DNA from: Streptomyces marokkonensis
Lineage (GTDB): Bacteria > Actinomycetota > Actinomycetes > Streptomycetales > Streptomycetaceae
Assembly: GCF_008312835.1 (NCBI RefSeq)
Contig: NZ_VSKS01000020.1
Span: forward strand, 92,794-156,793
Length of the DNA stretch: 64,000 bases
Direction: 5' to 3'
Shown here one piece after another: positions 33,220 through 43,039 of the stretch. Position numbers and translations under genes: made by a program. The notes beneath the pieces are model-generated. The model worked only from the letters and a program-made list of their open reading frames with translations, was not told the origin of the DNA and did no database searches. The first letter of the stretch is position 1. The number at the start of each line of letters is the position of its first letter.

Positions 33220-33560
33220 TGTCCGTGCCACCGAACGCCCTGAAGAAGTGGGAAAAAGTGCGCGACCACACCCTGGGGCCGCCGGAGCCGCCGAGGAGCG
33301 TCCCTGGGGCGGGACCGTCGCCAAGGTCAACGGGAAGGTGTGCGTCTTCCTCGGCGCCGACGACTACCCCATGGGGGTGACGGTGAAGTTCAAGGACGAG
33401 ACGGTGCACCCCCACGCGCCGGCGTGCCCCGGCGCAGAGCCCGCCGGGTACGGACCGGCAAGGGCCGGCCGCGCGCGCGTTCCCCCCGAACCCGCGGGCG
33501 CCCCGACGGCCGGGCGCGCGGCCGGACACCGCCCCGTAGAGTGGCCAAGCGCTTGCTCGC
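33220..33560 (+). pseudogene. Decayed MmcQ/YjbR-family gene
   Basis: The reading frame starts well ([20 protein letters not shown] after GGAGGAAAG) and then loses the family frame near 33280. In the next frame the conserved core continues as [22 protein letters not shown] and [28 protein letters not shown], which is the YjbR/MmcQ pattern. A third frame gives TGKG and further on VAKRLL, which resembles the family C-terminus. At least two frameshifts, plus loss of the usual 'W..VP...' segment, make it a pseudogene. One missing base at about 33281-33284 would explain the first break. Sequencing error cannot be excluded for a single shift but is unlikely for several. Confidence 0.7.
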
Positions 33561-33566
33561 CCGGTC

Positions 33567-33595
33567 TTGTGCCGGGTGGAACGTGTTCTTAACAT
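33567..33595 (+). promoter_or_regulatory. Candidate promoter of the beta-oxidation operon (TTGTGC-17-TAACAT)
   Basis: TTGTGC (33567-33572) and TAACAT (33590-33595) are separated by 17 bases, giving a start near 33602 and a leader of about 36 nt before the CaiB-type gene. It lies at the decayed end of the MmcQ-like pseudogene. Confidence 0.5.
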
Positions 33596-33621
33596 CGCTG
33601 GTGTTACATCAGGTGTGTCAC
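33590..33621 (+). promoter_or_regulatory. Overlapping inverted repeats at the fad operon start: candidate operator
   Basis: TAACA-N7-TGTTA (33590-33606) overlaps the -10 element, and the imperfect dyad GTGTTACA-N5-TGTGTCAC (33601-33621) covers the predicted transcription start. Either could hold a repressor that responds to acyl-CoA. The MerR gene at the 3' end of the operon is one candidate regulator; a TetR-type FadR is another. Confidence 0.45.
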
Positions 33622-33637
33622 AGCCGTTGGGGGCTCG

Positions 33638-34792
33638 ATGACGGAGGCGAAGGCGCCGGGCGGCGGTCCGCTCACCGGCGTGCGCGTGGTCGAGCTGGCC
33701 GGGATCGGGCCGGGCCCGTTCGCCGCCATGCTCCTGGCCGACCTGGGCGCCGATGTCGTACGCGTGGACCGCCCGGACGGCCCCGGGCTGGGGATCGACC
33801 CGGCCCGCGACGTCACCAACCGCAACAAGCGCTCCGTGATCGTCGACCTGAAGGACCCCGACGGCCCCGCCCGCGTCCTGGACCTCGTCGAGCGCGCCGA
33901 CGTCCTCGTCGAGGGCTACCGCCCCGGTGTCGCCGAGCGCCTCGGCGTCGGACCCGGGGACTGCCACGCCCGCAACCCGCGCCTGGTCTACGGCCGGATG
34001 ACCGGCTGGGGCCAGCAGGGCCCCCTCGCCGACCGCGCCGGACACGACATCGCGTACATCGCCCTCACCGGCACCCTCGGGATGATCGGCGACCCGGACA
34101 GGCCACCGGCGGTCCCCGCCAACCTGCTCGGCGACTACGCGGGCGGCTCCCTCTACCTCGTCGTCGGCGTCCTCGCCGCCCTGCACCACGCGCGCGCGAC
34201 CGGCACCGGACAGGTCGTCGACGCCGCGATCGTGGACGGCACCGCCCACCTCTCCGCGATGATCCACGGCATGCTCGCCGCCGGCGCCTGGCAGGACCGG
34301 CGCGGCGCCAACCTCCTCGACGGGGGCTGCCCCTACTACGGCACCTACGAGACCGCCGACGGCGGGTACATGGCGGTCGGTGCGCTGGAGCCGCGGTTCT
34401 ACGCCGAGTTCCTGCGCCTGCTGGACCTGGACGACCAGGCCGGGGCCCACACCGACGTCACCCGCTGGCCGGAACTGCGCGCACAGGTCGCCGCCCGCTT
34501 CAAGACCCTTGGCCGAGACGAGTGGACGGCCCGTTTCGACGGCTCGGACGCGTGCGTGGCGCCCGTGCTGTCCCTGCGCGAGGCCCCGCACCACCCGCAC
34601 CTCGCCGCCCGCTCCACGTTCACGGACCACGCCGGCATCACCCAGCCCGCGCCGGCCCCGCGGTTCTCCGCGACCCCCACCACCGTCCGCACCGGGCCCG
34701 CCAGGCCGGGCGCCGACACCGGCGACGTGGCCCGCGACTGGGACGTACCCCGGCTGCTGCCCTCGACCCCGAAGCCCTCGAAACCTCAGTGA
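33638..34792 (+). CDS. CaiB/BaiF-type CoA transferase or alpha-methylacyl-CoA racemase
   Basis: A 384-residue family III CoA-transferase fold protein. Diagnostic stretches are [98 protein letters not shown], and [16 protein letters not shown], where the Asp of GDYAGG matches the catalytic Asp of alpha-methylacyl-CoA racemases. With thiolase and FadB genes following, racemisation of 2-methyl-branched acyl-CoAs before beta-oxidation is the best guess, since Streptomyces fatty acids are methyl-branched. It is first gene of the operon; its TGA overlaps a GTG in frame with the thiolase gene. Confidence 0.9.
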   Translation: MTEAKAPGGGPLTGVRVVELAGIGPGPFAAMLLADLGADVVRVDRPDGPGLGIDPARDVTNRNKRSVIVDLKDPDGPARVLDLVERADVLVEGYRPGVAERLGVGPGDCHARNPRLVYGRMTGWGQQGPLADRAGHDIAYIALTGTLGMIGDPDRPPAVPANLLGDYAGGSLYLVVGVLAALHHARATGTGQVVDAAIVDGTAHLSAMIHGMLAAGAWQDRRGANLLDGGCPYYGTYETADGGYMAVGALEPRFYAEFLRLLDLDDQAGAHTDVTRWPELRAQVAARFKTLGRDEWTARFDGSDACVAPVLSLREAPHHPHLAARSTFTDHAGITQPAPAPRFSATPTTVRTGPARPGADTGDVARDWDVPRLLPSTPKPSKPQ

Positions 34793-34803
34793 AAGGCCCT
34801 CTC

Positions 34804-36018
34804 GTGAGCACCGAAGCGTATGTGTACGACGCGATCCGCACCCCGCGCGGGCGCGGCAAGGCGAACGGCGCCCTGCACGGGACCAAGCCCATCGACCTGG
34901 TCGTGGGCCTCATCCACGAGATCCGCGACCGCTTCCCGGACCTGGACCCCGCGGCCGTCGACGACATCGTGCTCGGCGTCGTCGGCCCCGTCGGCGACCA
35001 GGGTTCCGACATCGCCCGCATCGCCGCCGTCGCCGCCGGTCTGCCGGACACGGTGGCCGGCGTCCAGGAGAACCGCTTCTGTGCCTCCGGCCTGGAGGCC
35101 GTCAACATGGCCGCCGCCAAGGTGCGCTCCGGCTGGGAGGACCTCGTCCTCGCGGGCGGTGTGGAGTCCATGTCCCGTGTCCCCATGGCCTCCGACGGCG
35201 GCGCCTGGTTCAACGACCCGATGACCAACCTCGCCGTCAACTTCGTCCCGCAGGGCATCGGCGCCGACCTGATCGCCACCATCGAGGGCTTCTCCCGGCG
35301 CGACGTCGACGAGTACGCGGCCCTCTCGCAGGAGCGCGCGGCCACCGCCTGGAAGGAGAACCGCTTCGAGCGGTCCGTCGTCCCGGTGAAGGACCGCAGC
35401 GGCCTGGTCGTCCTCGACCACGACGAGCACCTGCGTCCCGGCACCACCGCCGACTCGCTGGGCAAGCTGAAGCCCTCCTTCGCGGACATCGGCGAACTCG
35501 GCGGCTTCGACGCGGTGGCGCTGCAGAAGTACCACTGGGTGGAGAGGATCGACCACGTCCACCACGCGGGCAACTCCTCCGGCATCGTCGACGGCGCCGC
35601 CCTCGTCGCCATCGGCTCCAAGGAGGCCGGCGAGCGCAACGGACTGACCCCGCGCGCCCGGATCGTCTCCGCCGCCGTCTCCGGCTCCGAGCCCACCATC
35701 ATGCTCACCGGCCCCGCCCCCGCCACCCGCAAGGCCCTCGCCAGGGCCGGACTGACCATCGACGACATCGACCTGGTCGAGATCAACGAGGCGTTCGCCG
35801 CGGTCGTCCTGCGCTTCGTGAAGGACATGGGCCTGTCCCTCGACAAGGTCAACGTCAACGGCGGCGCCATCGCGCTGGGCCACCCGCTCGGCGCCACCGG
35901 CGCGATGATCCTCGGCACCCTCGTCGACGAACTCGAGCGCCAGGACAAGCGCTACGGCCTCGCCACGCTCTGCGTGGGCGGCGGCATGGGCATCGCCACC
36001 ATCGTCGAACGCCTCTGA
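34804..36018 (+). CDS. fadA: Acetyl-CoA C-acyltransferase (thiolase, FadA)
   Basis: The 404-residue thiolase catalyses the final thiolytic step of beta-oxidation. The nucleophilic cysteine is in [14 protein letters not shown] (about residue 93), and the C-terminal catalytic residues lie in [10 protein letters not shown] (His replaced pattern typical of NEAFA), [17 protein letters not shown] (His) and CVGGGMGIA (second Cys). An AAAGG sequence supports the GTG used. The in-frame GTG at 34789, which overlaps the upstream stop codon, is an alternative. It is followed after 48 bp by the FadB gene, together forming the complete trifunctional beta-oxidation complex. Confidence 0.93.
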   Translation: MSTEAYVYDAIRTPRGRGKANGALHGTKPIDLVVGLIHEIRDRFPDLDPAAVDDIVLGVVGPVGDQGSDIARIAAVAAGLPDTVAGVQENRFCASGLEAVNMAAAKVRSGWEDLVLAGGVESMSRVPMASDGGAWFNDPMTNLAVNFVPQGIGADLIATIEGFSRRDVDEYAALSQERAATAWKENRFERSVVPVKDRSGLVVLDHDEHLRPGTTADSLGKLKPSFADIGELGGFDAVALQKYHWVERIDHVHHAGNSSGIVDGAALVAIGSKEAGERNGLTPRARIVSAAVSGSEPTIMLTGPAPATRKALARAGLTIDDIDLVEINEAFAAVVLRFVKDMGLSLDKVNVNGGAIALGHPLGATGAMILGTLVDELERQDKRYGLATLCVGGGMGIATIVERL

Positions 36019-36066
36019 ACTCCCAGCGACCGCACGCGACTTCCACGAAGACCCGGAGACCCCCTC

Positions 36067-38244
36067 ATGACCGAGAGCACCACGATCCGCTGGGAACAGG
36101 ACGACACCGGCGTCGTCACCCTCGTCCTCGACGACCCCGACCAGTCCGCGAACACCATGAACAAGGCGTTCCGCGACTCCCTCGCCGTGATCACCGACCG
36201 CCTGGAGGCGGAGAAGGACTCCGTCCGCGGCGTCATCCTCACCTCCGCCAAGAAGACCTTCTTCGCCGGCGGCGACCTGCGGGACCTGATCCGGGTCACC
36301 CCGGACACGGCCCAGCAGCTGTTCGACGGCGGCATGGCGCTCAAGCGCCAGATGCGCCGCATCGAGACCCTCGGCAAGCCGGTCGTCGCCGCGATCAACG
36401 GCGCCGCGCTCGGCGGCGGCTACGAACTCGCCCTGGCCTGCCACCACCGGATCGCCCTCGACGCCCCCGGCTCCAAGATCGGCTGTCCCGAGGTCACCCT
36501 CGGCCTGCTTCCCGGAGGGGGCGGCGTCGTCCGCGCCGTCCGCATGCTCGGCATCACCGACGCGCTGCTGAAGGTGCTCCTCCAGGGCACCCAGTACAAC
36601 CCGCGCCGCGCCCTGGAGAACGGCCTGGTCGACGAGATCGCCGACACGCGCGAGGACATGCTCGCCAAGGCCCGCGCCTTCATCGACGCCCACCCCGAGT
36701 CCGCCCAGCCCTGGGACAGGCCCGGCTACCGCATCCCCGGCGGCACCCCCGCCCACCCGAAGTTCGCCGCCAACCTGCCGGCCTTCCCGGCCAACCTGCG
36801 CAAGCAGACGGGCGGCGCCCCCTACCCCGCGCCCCGCAACATCATGGCCGCGGCCGTCGAGGGCGCCCAGGTCGACTTCGAGACCGCCCAGGTCATCGAG
36901 GCGCGCTACTTCGTCGAGCTGGCCGCCGGACAGACGTCGAAGAACATGATCCAGGCGTTCTTCTTCGACCTCCAGGCCGTCAACTCCGGCGCCAACCGCC
37001 CGAAAAGCGTCGAGCAGCGCAAGGTCACCAGGGTCGCCGTCCTCGGCGCCGGGATGATGGGCGCGGGCATCGCCTACTCGTGCGCCCGCGCGGGCATCGA
37101 CGTCGTCCTCAAGGACGTCTCCCTGGAAGCCGCCGTCAAGGGCAAGGGCTACTCCGAGAAGCTGTGCGCCAAGGCCGTCGCCAAGGGCCGCACCAGCCGG
37201 GAGAAGGCCGACGCGCTGCTCGCGCGGATCACGCCCACCGCCGAGGCCGCCGACCTCGCCGGCTGCGACGCGGTCATCGAGGCCGTCTTCGAGGACACCG
37301 CCCTCAAGCACAAGGTGTTCCAGGAGATCCAGGACGTCGTCGCCCCCGACGCGCTGCTGTGCTCCAACACCTCCACCCTGCCCATCACCGCCCTCGCGGA
37401 AGGCGTCGAGCGCCAGGACGACTTCATCGGGCTGCACTTCTTCTCGCCCGTCGACAAGATGCCGCTGGTCGAGATCATCAAGGGCGAGCGCACGGGGCAG
37501 GAGGCGCTGGCCCGCGCCTTCGACCTGGTCCGGCAGATCAACAAGACCCCGATCGTCGTCAACGACTCGCGCGGCTTCTTCACCTCCCGCGTCATCGGGC
37601 ACTTCATCAACGAGGGCGTCGCCATGGTGGGCGAGGGAATCGAGCCCGCGTCGGTCGAACAGGCCGCCGCCCAGGCGGGCTACCCGGCCAAGGTGCTCTC
37701 CCTCATGGACGAGCTGACCCTCACCCTGCCGCGCAAGATCCGCAGCGAGTCGAAGCGGGCGGTCGAGGAGGCCGGCGGCACCTGGACCGCGCACCCGGCC
37801 GAGGCGGTCGTCGACCGCATGGTCGACGAGTTCGGCCGCACGGGCCGCAGCGGCGGGGCCGGCTTCTACGAGTACGGCGAGGACGGCAAGCGGGGCGCCC
37901 TGTGGCCGGGGCTGCGCGAGCACTTCTCGAAGCCCGGTCACGAGATCCCGTTCCGCGACATGCAGGAACGCATGCTCTTCTCCGAGGCACTGGACACCGT
38001 CCGGCTGCTGGAGGAGGGCGTGCTGACGTCCGTCGCCGACGCCAACATCGGCTCGATCCTCGGCATCGGCTTCCCCGGCTGGACCGGCGGCGTCCTGCAG
38101 TACATCAACGGCTACGAGGGCGGCCTGCCCGGCTTCGTGGCACGCGCGCGCGAACTCGCCGAGCGTTACGGCGAGCGCTTCACCCCGCCGGCCCTGCTGG
38201 TGGAGAAGGCGGAGAAGGGAGAGGTGTTCAGGGACGCGCGCTGA
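36067..38244 (+). CDS. fadB: Fatty-acid oxidation complex alpha subunit (enoyl-CoA hydratase / 3-hydroxyacyl-CoA dehydrogenase, FadB)
   Basis: A 725-residue bifunctional enzyme. The N-terminal crotonase domain (about 1-200) holds the oxyanion-hole segment KKTFFAGGDLRDLI and NGAALGGGYELALACHHRIA, with catalytic Glu in CPEVTLGLLPGGGGVV. The NAD-binding domain starts near residue 320 (VAVLGAGMMGAGIAYSCARAG), and the dehydrogenase site is at SNTSTLPITALAEG, HFFSPVDKMPLVEII and the NDSRGFFTSRV motif. Two C-terminal dehydrogenase repeats follow. It would hydrate enoyl-CoA and oxidise 3-hydroxyacyl-CoA, handing 3-ketoacyl-CoA to the thiolase encoded just upstream. The operon ends 17 bp before the convergent MerR gene. 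Confidence 0.95.
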   Translation: MTESTTIRWEQDDTGVVTLVLDDPDQSANTMNKAFRDSLAVITDRLEAEKDSVRGVILTSAKKTFFAGGDLRDLIRVTPDTAQQLFDGGMALKRQMRRIETLGKPVVAAINGAALGGGYELALACHHRIALDAPGSKIGCPEVTLGLLPGGGGVVRAVRMLGITDALLKVLLQGTQYNPRRALENGLVDEIADTREDMLAKARAFIDAHPESAQPWDRPGYRIPGGTPAHPKFAANLPAFPANLRKQTGGAPYPAPRNIMAAAVEGAQVDFETAQVIEARYFVELAAGQTSKNMIQAFFFDLQAVNSGANRPKSVEQRKVTRVAVLGAGMMGAGIAYSCARAGIDVVLKDVSLEAAVKGKGYSEKLCAKAVAKGRTSREKADALLARITPTAEAADLAGCDAVIEAVFEDTALKHKVFQEIQDVVAPDALLCSNTSTLPITALAEGVERQDDFIGLHFFSPVDKMPLVEIIKGERTGQEALARAFDLVRQINKTPIVVNDSRGFFTSRVIGHFINEGVAMVGEGIEPASVEQAAAQAGYPAKVLSLMDELTLTLPRKIRSESKRAVEEAGGTWTAHPAEAVVDRMVDEFGRTGRSGGAGFYEYGEDGKRGALWPGLREHFSKPGHEIPFRDMQERMLFSEALDTVRLLEEGVLTSVADANIGSILGIGFPGWTGGVLQYINGYEGGLPGFVARARELAERYGERFTPPALLVEKAEKGEVFRDAR

Positions 38245-38261
38245 CGCCGTTCACCGGGGTC

Positions 38262-38969
38262 TCACCCCTCCTCGTCGAGCCACTCCCGCAGCTCCTCCCT
38301 CAGCGACCGCTGGAAGGTGGTGAGCAGCGCCTGCACCACGAGCGGATGCATCCGCGCGGACAGGGACCGCACGTCCCGCGCGTCCTTGTCCGCGACCGCG
38401 TCGCGCAGCTGCCGCGACAGCTCGTGCGCGGCCGCGCGGGAGTGCTCGATCAGCGTGGTGCGGGCGGCGAGGATCGTCTCGTGCGACAGCGGTACGTCCA
38501 GGAGCTCGACGCCGAGCCGCAGCAGCCCGGCGTCGACCCGGAAGGCCTCGCCGTCCGGCGCCCCGCCGACGGGCTCGACGACGTCCATCGCCGCCAGCCG
38601 CTTCAGGTCCTCCTCGTCCAGCTCACGCCCCGCGCGGCGCTCCAGCTCGCCGCGCGGCACCGTCTCCGTCGCACTCGGCGCCCAGGAGGCCACCACCGCC
38701 CGCTGGATCGCCAGGTCCCGCACGCTCAGGTCCGGCGGCAACTGCCCCAGGTACCGCTCGATCGCCGCCAGCGTCATGCCCCGGTGCTGCAGCTCCTCGA
38801 CGAGCTCCAGCCGGGCCAGGTGCTCCCGCCCGTAGTGACCGACCCGCCTGGGACCGATCACCGGAGGCGGCAGCAGCCCCTTGGTGCCGTAGAAACGGAT
38901 GGTGCGCACGGTGACCCCGGCCCGGGCCGCCAGTTCGTCGATCGTCAGGGCCTCGGTCTCGGTCGTCAT
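38262..38969 (-). CDS. MerR-family transcriptional regulator
   Basis: A 235-residue MerR regulator. The winged HTH is typical: LTIDELAARAGVTVRTIRFYGTKGLLPPP, VGHYGREHLARLELVEELQHRGMTLAAIERYLG (residues about 8-75). The rest is a helical effector domain lacking the Cys pattern of metal sensors, so the ligand may be a lipid or drug. It converges on FadB, 17 bp away, which makes local control of the beta-oxidation operon plausible. An AATACT hexamer lies seven bases before the ATG with no ribosome binding site, suggesting leaderless transcription. Confidence 0.9.
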   Translation of the reverse strand: MTTETEALTIDELAARAGVTVRTIRFYGTKGLLPPPVIGPRRVGHYGREHLARLELVEELQHRGMTLAAIERYLGQLPPDLSVRDLAIQRAVVASWAPSATETVPRGELERRAGRELDEEDLKRLAAMDVVEPVGGAPDGEAFRVDAGLLRLGVELLDVPLSHETILAARTTLIEHSRAAAHELSRQLRDAVADKDARDVRSLSARMHPLVVQALLTTFQRSLREELREWLDEEG

Positions 38970-39040
38970 GCCCGCCAGTATTGCTGTACCACCGGCACTG
39001 CGACACCTCGGGCTCCCGGCCGCTTGTCGGTGCCGGCGTC

Positions 39041-39046
39041 TACGGT
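39041..39046 (+). promoter_or_regulatory. -10 hexamer TACGGT for a leaderless transcript
   Basis: TACGGT lies six bases before the ATG of the macro-domain gene. No Shine-Dalgarno sequence is present. Confidence 0.5.
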
Positions 39047-39052
39047 GACGTC

Positions 39053-39532
39053 ATGTCGGGGATCACATATGTCCGGGGTGACGCCACCGCTCCGTCGGTG
39101 AAGGGCGTCAAGATCATCGCCCATGTCTGCAACGACATCGGGGGCTGGGGCAAGGGCTTCGTCCTGGCCGTGTCGCGCCGCCGGCCCGAGCCGGAGGCCG
39201 CGTACCGCGCCTGGCACCGCGACCGCGCCTCCAACGACTTCGCGCTGGGCGCGGTGCAGGTCGTCCGGGTGGAGCGGTACGTCCTGGTGGCCAACATGAT
39301 CGGCCAACGCGGCACACGCACCGGCAGCAAGAGCGTCCCCGTCCGCTACGAGGCGATCGACACGGCCCTCGCCCGCCTGGCCGGACACGCGCGCGCCCTC
39401 GACGCCTCCGTTCACATGCCCCGCACAGGCTGCGGCCTCGCCGGTGGCACGTGGTCGCGTGTCGGACCGCTGATCGACCGGCGGCTGGTCGGGCGGGGCA
39501 TATCCGTGACGGTGTACGACCACGGGGACTGA
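39053..39532 (+). CDS. Macro domain protein (ADP-ribose binding/hydrolysing)
   Basis: A 159-residue stand-alone macro domain, which would bind ADP-ribose and may remove ADP-ribose from proteins or nucleic acids. Recognisable parts are ITYVRGDATAPSVKGVKIIAHVCNDIGGWGKGFVLAVSRR, YVLVANMIGQRGTRTG, and MPRTGCGLAGGTWSRVGPLI. The order 'GDAT...HVCN..G.WGKGF' and the late 'PRIGCGLAGG'-type loop match the TARG1/Appr-1''-p-like group. Streptomyces uses ADP-ribosylation in DNA damage and development, but no ADP-ribosyltransferase is encoded beside it in the window. The start is based on the family N-terminus and the leaderless promoter. Confidence 0.9.
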   Translation: MSGITYVRGDATAPSVKGVKIIAHVCNDIGGWGKGFVLAVSRRRPEPEAAYRAWHRDRASNDFALGAVQVVRVERYVLVANMIGQRGTRTGSKSVPVRYEAIDTALARLAGHARALDASVHMPRTGCGLAGGTWSRVGPLIDRRLVGRGISVTVYDHGD

Positions 39533-39715
39533 ACGGCGGGGCGGTCCGCCGAGTGGTGCGCGCGCCGGCAGGGTGGCGGTGCCCTCCAGCCCGTCGGTGG
39601 CCGGCCGGTACCTCAGCGGCAGGCCGTAGCGGGAGACGCCGTACCACGCCGGTTCCGGCCACCTCGCGTCCCACGACCCGTCAGATGCGCTCTTCTGCAC
39701 GGGAGTTCACCGATG

Positions 39716-39721
39716 TACCGT
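39716..39721 (+). promoter_or_regulatory. -10 hexamer TACCGT for a leaderless transcript
   Basis: TACCGT lies seven bases before the ATG of the Xaa-Pro dipeptidyl-peptidase gene. A weak -35 TTCTGC (39693-39698) is exactly 17 bases upstream of it. Confidence 0.5.
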
Positions 39722-39728
39722 CCGCCGC

Positions 39729-41690
39729 ATGCCGAAACGCACGCGCCCCACGACCTGGAGAACGCTCGCGGCGGCGGCCACCGCCGCCCTGACGGCCACG
39801 CTGCTCACCCCCGTCGCGGCAGACGCCGCGCCGCGCGAGAGCCGGCCCGTCCACTCCTACGACAACGCCATCCGCGAGGCCGTCTGGGTGGACACCGGCC
39901 TCGACGAGGACGAGAACGGCGGGACCGACCGGGTCGCCGTCGACATCGTCAGGCCGCGCGAACCCGCACAACGGGGCCGGAAGGTACCCGTCATCATGGA
40001 CGCCAGCCCGTACTACTCCTGCTGCGGGCGGGGCAACGAGAGCCAGCGGAAGACGTACGACGCGAACGGCGACGTCGTGCGGATGCCGCTGTTCTACGAC
40101 AACTACTTCGTGCCCCGCGGCTACGCCGTCGTCGGCGTGGACCTGGCCGGCACCAGCCGCTCCGACGGCTGCGTGGACGTGGGGGGCCGTTCCGACATCC
40201 GGTCCGCGAAGGCCGTCGTCGACTGGCTCAACGGCCGCGGCACGGCGTACACCAGCCGCACCGGCACCGAGCGGGCCCGGGCCGACTGGACCAACGGCCG
40301 CACCGGCATGATCGGCAAGAGCTGGGACGGCACCATCGCCAACGGCGTCGCCGCCACCGGCGTGGAGGGCCTGGAGACCATCGTCCCGATCGCCGCCATC
40401 TCCTCCTGGTACGACTACTACTTCTCCCAGGGCGCCCCGCTGTACGACTCCGGCCCCGACTGGCTGTCCCAGTACGTCGAGAGCCCCGAGGCCCGCGCCC
40501 GGTGCGGCGCGGTCCAGCGCGAACTCGTCGCCGGTGCCCCGCGCACCGGCGACCGCACCCCGCTGTGGACCGCACGCGACTACGTGCGCGCGGCGGAGAA
40601 GGTGAGGGCGAGCGTCTTCCTGGTGCACGGCATGCAGGACCTCAACGTGCGCATGCAGCACGTCGGCCCGTGGTGGGACGCCCTCGCGGCACACGGCGTG
40701 AAGCGCAAGATATGGCTCTCCCAGACGGGCCACGTCGACCCCTTCGACTTCCGCCGCGCCGAGTGGGTCGACACCCTGCACCGCTGGTTCGACCACGAAC
40801 TCCTCGGCTACGACAACGGCATCGACCGCGAACCCGTGGCCGACATCGAACGCCGGCCCGACCAGTGGGTCACCTCGGCGACCTGGCCGCCGCGCGGCAC
40901 GCACACCGCGACCCTGCGCCCCCACCTCGGCGACGAGGCCGGCGTCGGCACCCTGGGCCTGCGCCGGGGCAAGGGCATCGAGTCCTTCACCGACGACCCG
41001 CGGCTGAGCGAGACCGACTGGGCCGCGCGGGTCGACACCCGGACCCCCGGCAAGGCGGGCTTCGTCACCGGCCCGCTCACCCGCGGCCTGCGCCTGTCCG
41101 GCGCCTCCGAGGTCACCGTCACCGCCACACCCAGCACCCCGACGGCCCATCTCTCCGCCGTCCTGGTGGACCTCGGCCCCGACACCATCCGCGACTACGC
41201 CGACGACGGCGAGGGCATCGGCACCCTCCCCGAGCGCACCTGCTGGGGTGCGAGCACCGAGGGCGACAGCTCCTGCTTCAAGGAGACCCGCGCGACCACC
41301 ACCGACGTCGAGCACACCGTCGTCAGCCGAGGCTGGGCCGACCTCGGCAACCACGCCGGCGACGGCAAGGGCGAACCCCTGGTCCCCGGCAAGCGGTACA
41401 CGATCACCCTCGAGCTGGCCGCCACCGACCACGTGGTCCCCGAGGGCCACCGCCTGGCGCTGATCGTCGCCGGGACCGACCGCGGCCTGATCGACCCACC
41501 CGCCGACACCCCCACCCTCACCCTCGACCTGGCCCGAACCTCCGCCCGGGTCCCGTTCGTCGGCGGCACCGCCGCCTTCGCCCGTGCCACCGCCGGCGCG
41601 CACGCCACGGCCACGGCCCCGGACGCCGTCCTGGACGGCGTGAGCCGACCAGGCGTCACCGCCCACCGCGTCCCCGGGGTGGCACGATGA
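39729..41690 (+). CDS. Secreted Xaa-Pro dipeptidyl-peptidase (CocE/NonD family)
   Basis: A 653-residue secreted alpha/beta-hydrolase. The signal peptide ([25 protein letters not shown]...ADAA) is clear. The serine nucleophile lies in GMIGKSWDG (Ser198), the acid probably in [10 protein letters not shown], and the histidine in [11 protein letters not shown]-terminal jelly-roll domain as in PepX/CocE follows ([16 protein letters not shown] onward, ending in [15 protein letters not shown]). The YYSCCGRG segment carries two adjacent cysteines. It should release X-Pro dipeptides from extracellular peptides. Its stop overlaps the start of the M14 carboxypeptidase gene (ATGA), indicating joint function in extracellular peptide digestion. 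Confidence 0.9.
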   Translation: MPKRTRPTTWRTLAAAATAALTATLLTPVAADAAPRESRPVHSYDNAIREAVWVDTGLDEDENGGTDRVAVDIVRPREPAQRGRKVPVIMDASPYYSCCGRGNESQRKTYDANGDVVRMPLFYDNYFVPRGYAVVGVDLAGTSRSDGCVDVGGRSDIRSAKAVVDWLNGRGTAYTSRTGTERARADWTNGRTGMIGKSWDGTIANGVAATGVEGLETIVPIAAISSWYDYYFSQGAPLYDSGPDWLSQYVESPEARARCGAVQRELVAGAPRTGDRTPLWTARDYVRAAEKVRASVFLVHGMQDLNVRMQHVGPWWDALAAHGVKRKIWLSQTGHVDPFDFRRAEWVDTLHRWFDHELLGYDNGIDREPVADIERRPDQWVTSATWPPRGTHTATLRPHLGDEAGVGTLGLRRGKGIESFTDDPRLSETDWAARVDTRTPGKAGFVTGPLTRGLRLSGASEVTVTATPSTPTAHLSAVLVDLGPDTIRDYADDGEGIGTLPERTCWGASTEGDSSCFKETRATTTDVEHTVVSRGWADLGNHAGDGKGEPLVPGKRYTITLELAATDHVVPEGHRLALIVAGTDRGLIDPPADTPTLTLDLARTSARVPFVGGTAAFARATAGAHATATAPDAVLDGVSRPGVTAHRVPGVAR

Positions 41691-42958
41691 GGCGCGTCCT
41701 GGTCCTCGCCGCGGCCGCTCTCACGGCCTCCCTCGTCACCGCCCCGGCCGCCCGGGCCGACGACTCCCCGCCGCGCACCGGCTTCGAGCAGAGCGACGGC
41801 GCCCGCTGGACCACCCAGCCCGAGGAACAGCGGTTCCTCGCGGCCGTCGACCGGGCGAGCAGCCGCGTCTCCGTCAGCCGCGTCGGCACCACGGAACAGG
41901 ACCGTCCGATCCGGCTCGTCCGCATCGGCACCGGCTCCACCCCGCACACGACGCTGCTCGTGTGCAGCCAGCACGGCGACGAACCCTCCGGCCGCGAGGC
42001 CTGTCTGAGCACGGTCCGCGACCTGGCGTACGCCGAGGACCGCCGGACCCGCCGCTTCCTGGAACGCACCACGGTGCTCGTCGTCCCCACCGCCAACCCC
42101 GACGGCCGGGCCGCCGGCACCCGGGGCAACAGTGAGGGTGTCGACATCAACCGCGACCACCTCGCCCTGAGGACCGCGGAGGGCCGCGCCCTGGCCGCCG
42201 TCATCCGCGACCGGCGCCCCGACGTGATCTACGACCTGCACGAGTACGGCGCCACACCCCCGTACTACGACGAGGACCTGTTCGACCTGTGGCCGCGCAA
42301 CCTCAACACCCATCCCGCCGTCCGCGACGCCGCGCGGACCCTGTCCCACGACCACGTGCGCCCCGCCGCCGAGGCCGCCGGGTACTCGACCGGCACCTAC
42401 GGCATCTGGACCGACCCGGACACCGGTGAACCGATCCGCCAGACGGCCGGGGACGGACAGGAGCGCATCCTGCGCAACACGTCCGGGATCAAACACGGCG
42501 TCGGCCTGCTCGTCGAGAGCCGCGTCGACCCGCTCACCGACGCCGAACGGGCCGACGAGGCGCTCAACAACCGGCGCAGGGTGCACTCACAGCTCACCGC
42601 GCTGGAGGGCCTGTTCCGGTTCGCCGGGGAACGCCGTGGCGAGATCGAGGCGGTGACGTCCCGGGCCCGCACCGCCGGGTACGCCGACAGCGGCCCCGTC
42701 CACCTCGGCGGCGCCGACAACGATCCGCCCGAACCGTCCGAGGTGATCGCCGACCCGCCGTGCGGATACCGCCTCACCGCCGCGCAGTACGCGGAGGTCG
42801 GGGACGAGCTGGACCTGCACGGCGTGCGGGTCCGGCGGGACGGCGACGGCGCCCTCGTACCGCTGCGGCAGTCCCAGCGGGCGCTCGTGCCGCTGCTCCT
42901 CGACCGGCGGGCCGCGTACCACCTGGTGGAAGCGGAGGCAGACACGTTCTGCCGATGA
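41687..42958 (+). CDS. Secreted M14-family zinc carboxypeptidase
   Basis: A 423-residue secreted peptidase. The signal peptide [23 protein letters not shown] is followed by the M14 catalytic domain: zinc ligands His and Glu in [10 protein letters not shown] (HxxE), NPDGR and NREHL-like NINRDHL (seen as GVDINRDHL), the third zinc His in YDLHEYG, and the likely general-base Glu in GLLVESR. Streptomyces homologs are usually described as carboxypeptidases acting on extracellular peptides. The start ATG overlaps the upstream stop TGA by the sequence ATGA, a translational coupling with the Xaa-Pro dipeptidyl-peptidase. Confidence 0.9.
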   Translation: MRRVLVLAAAALTASLVTAPAARADDSPPRTGFEQSDGARWTTQPEEQRFLAAVDRASSRVSVSRVGTTEQDRPIRLVRIGTGSTPHTTLLVCSQHGDEPSGREACLSTVRDLAYAEDRRTRRFLERTTVLVVPTANPDGRAAGTRGNSEGVDINRDHLALRTAEGRALAAVIRDRRPDVIYDLHEYGATPPYYDEDLFDLWPRNLNTHPAVRDAARTLSHDHVRPAAEAAGYSTGTYGIWTDPDTGEPIRQTAGDGQERILRNTSGIKHGVGLLVESRVDPLTDAERADEALNNRRRVHSQLTALEGLFRFAGERRGEIEAVTSRARTAGYADSGPVHLGGADNDPPEPSEVIADPPCGYRLTAAQYAEVGDELDLHGVRVRRDGDGALVPLRQSQRALVPLLLDRRAAYHLVEAEADTFCR

Positions 42959-43039
42959 GGTGAGTTTTGCGCCAAAGGTGGTAGGGGCGTAACGGGAGGA
43001 GCGCTCTCCGCCCCACGGCTCTGAGGAAAGGTGCCGCCT

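Noticed and set aside
34786-37941. A 1,051-codon minus-strand open frame over the fad genes
   Set aside because: Shadow frame with repetitive Gly/Ala/Asp composition and no domain.
34380-39101. A 1,573-codon open frame on the plus strand over the fad genes
   Set aside because: Arg-rich and low-complexity; it is out of frame with the clearly conserved CaiB, thiolase and FadB proteins.
42997-43012. GGAGCGCTCTCC before the BCCT gene, resembling a LacI operator
   Set aside because: It is only a short dyad and no LacI gene is near; too common in GC-rich DNA to claim.
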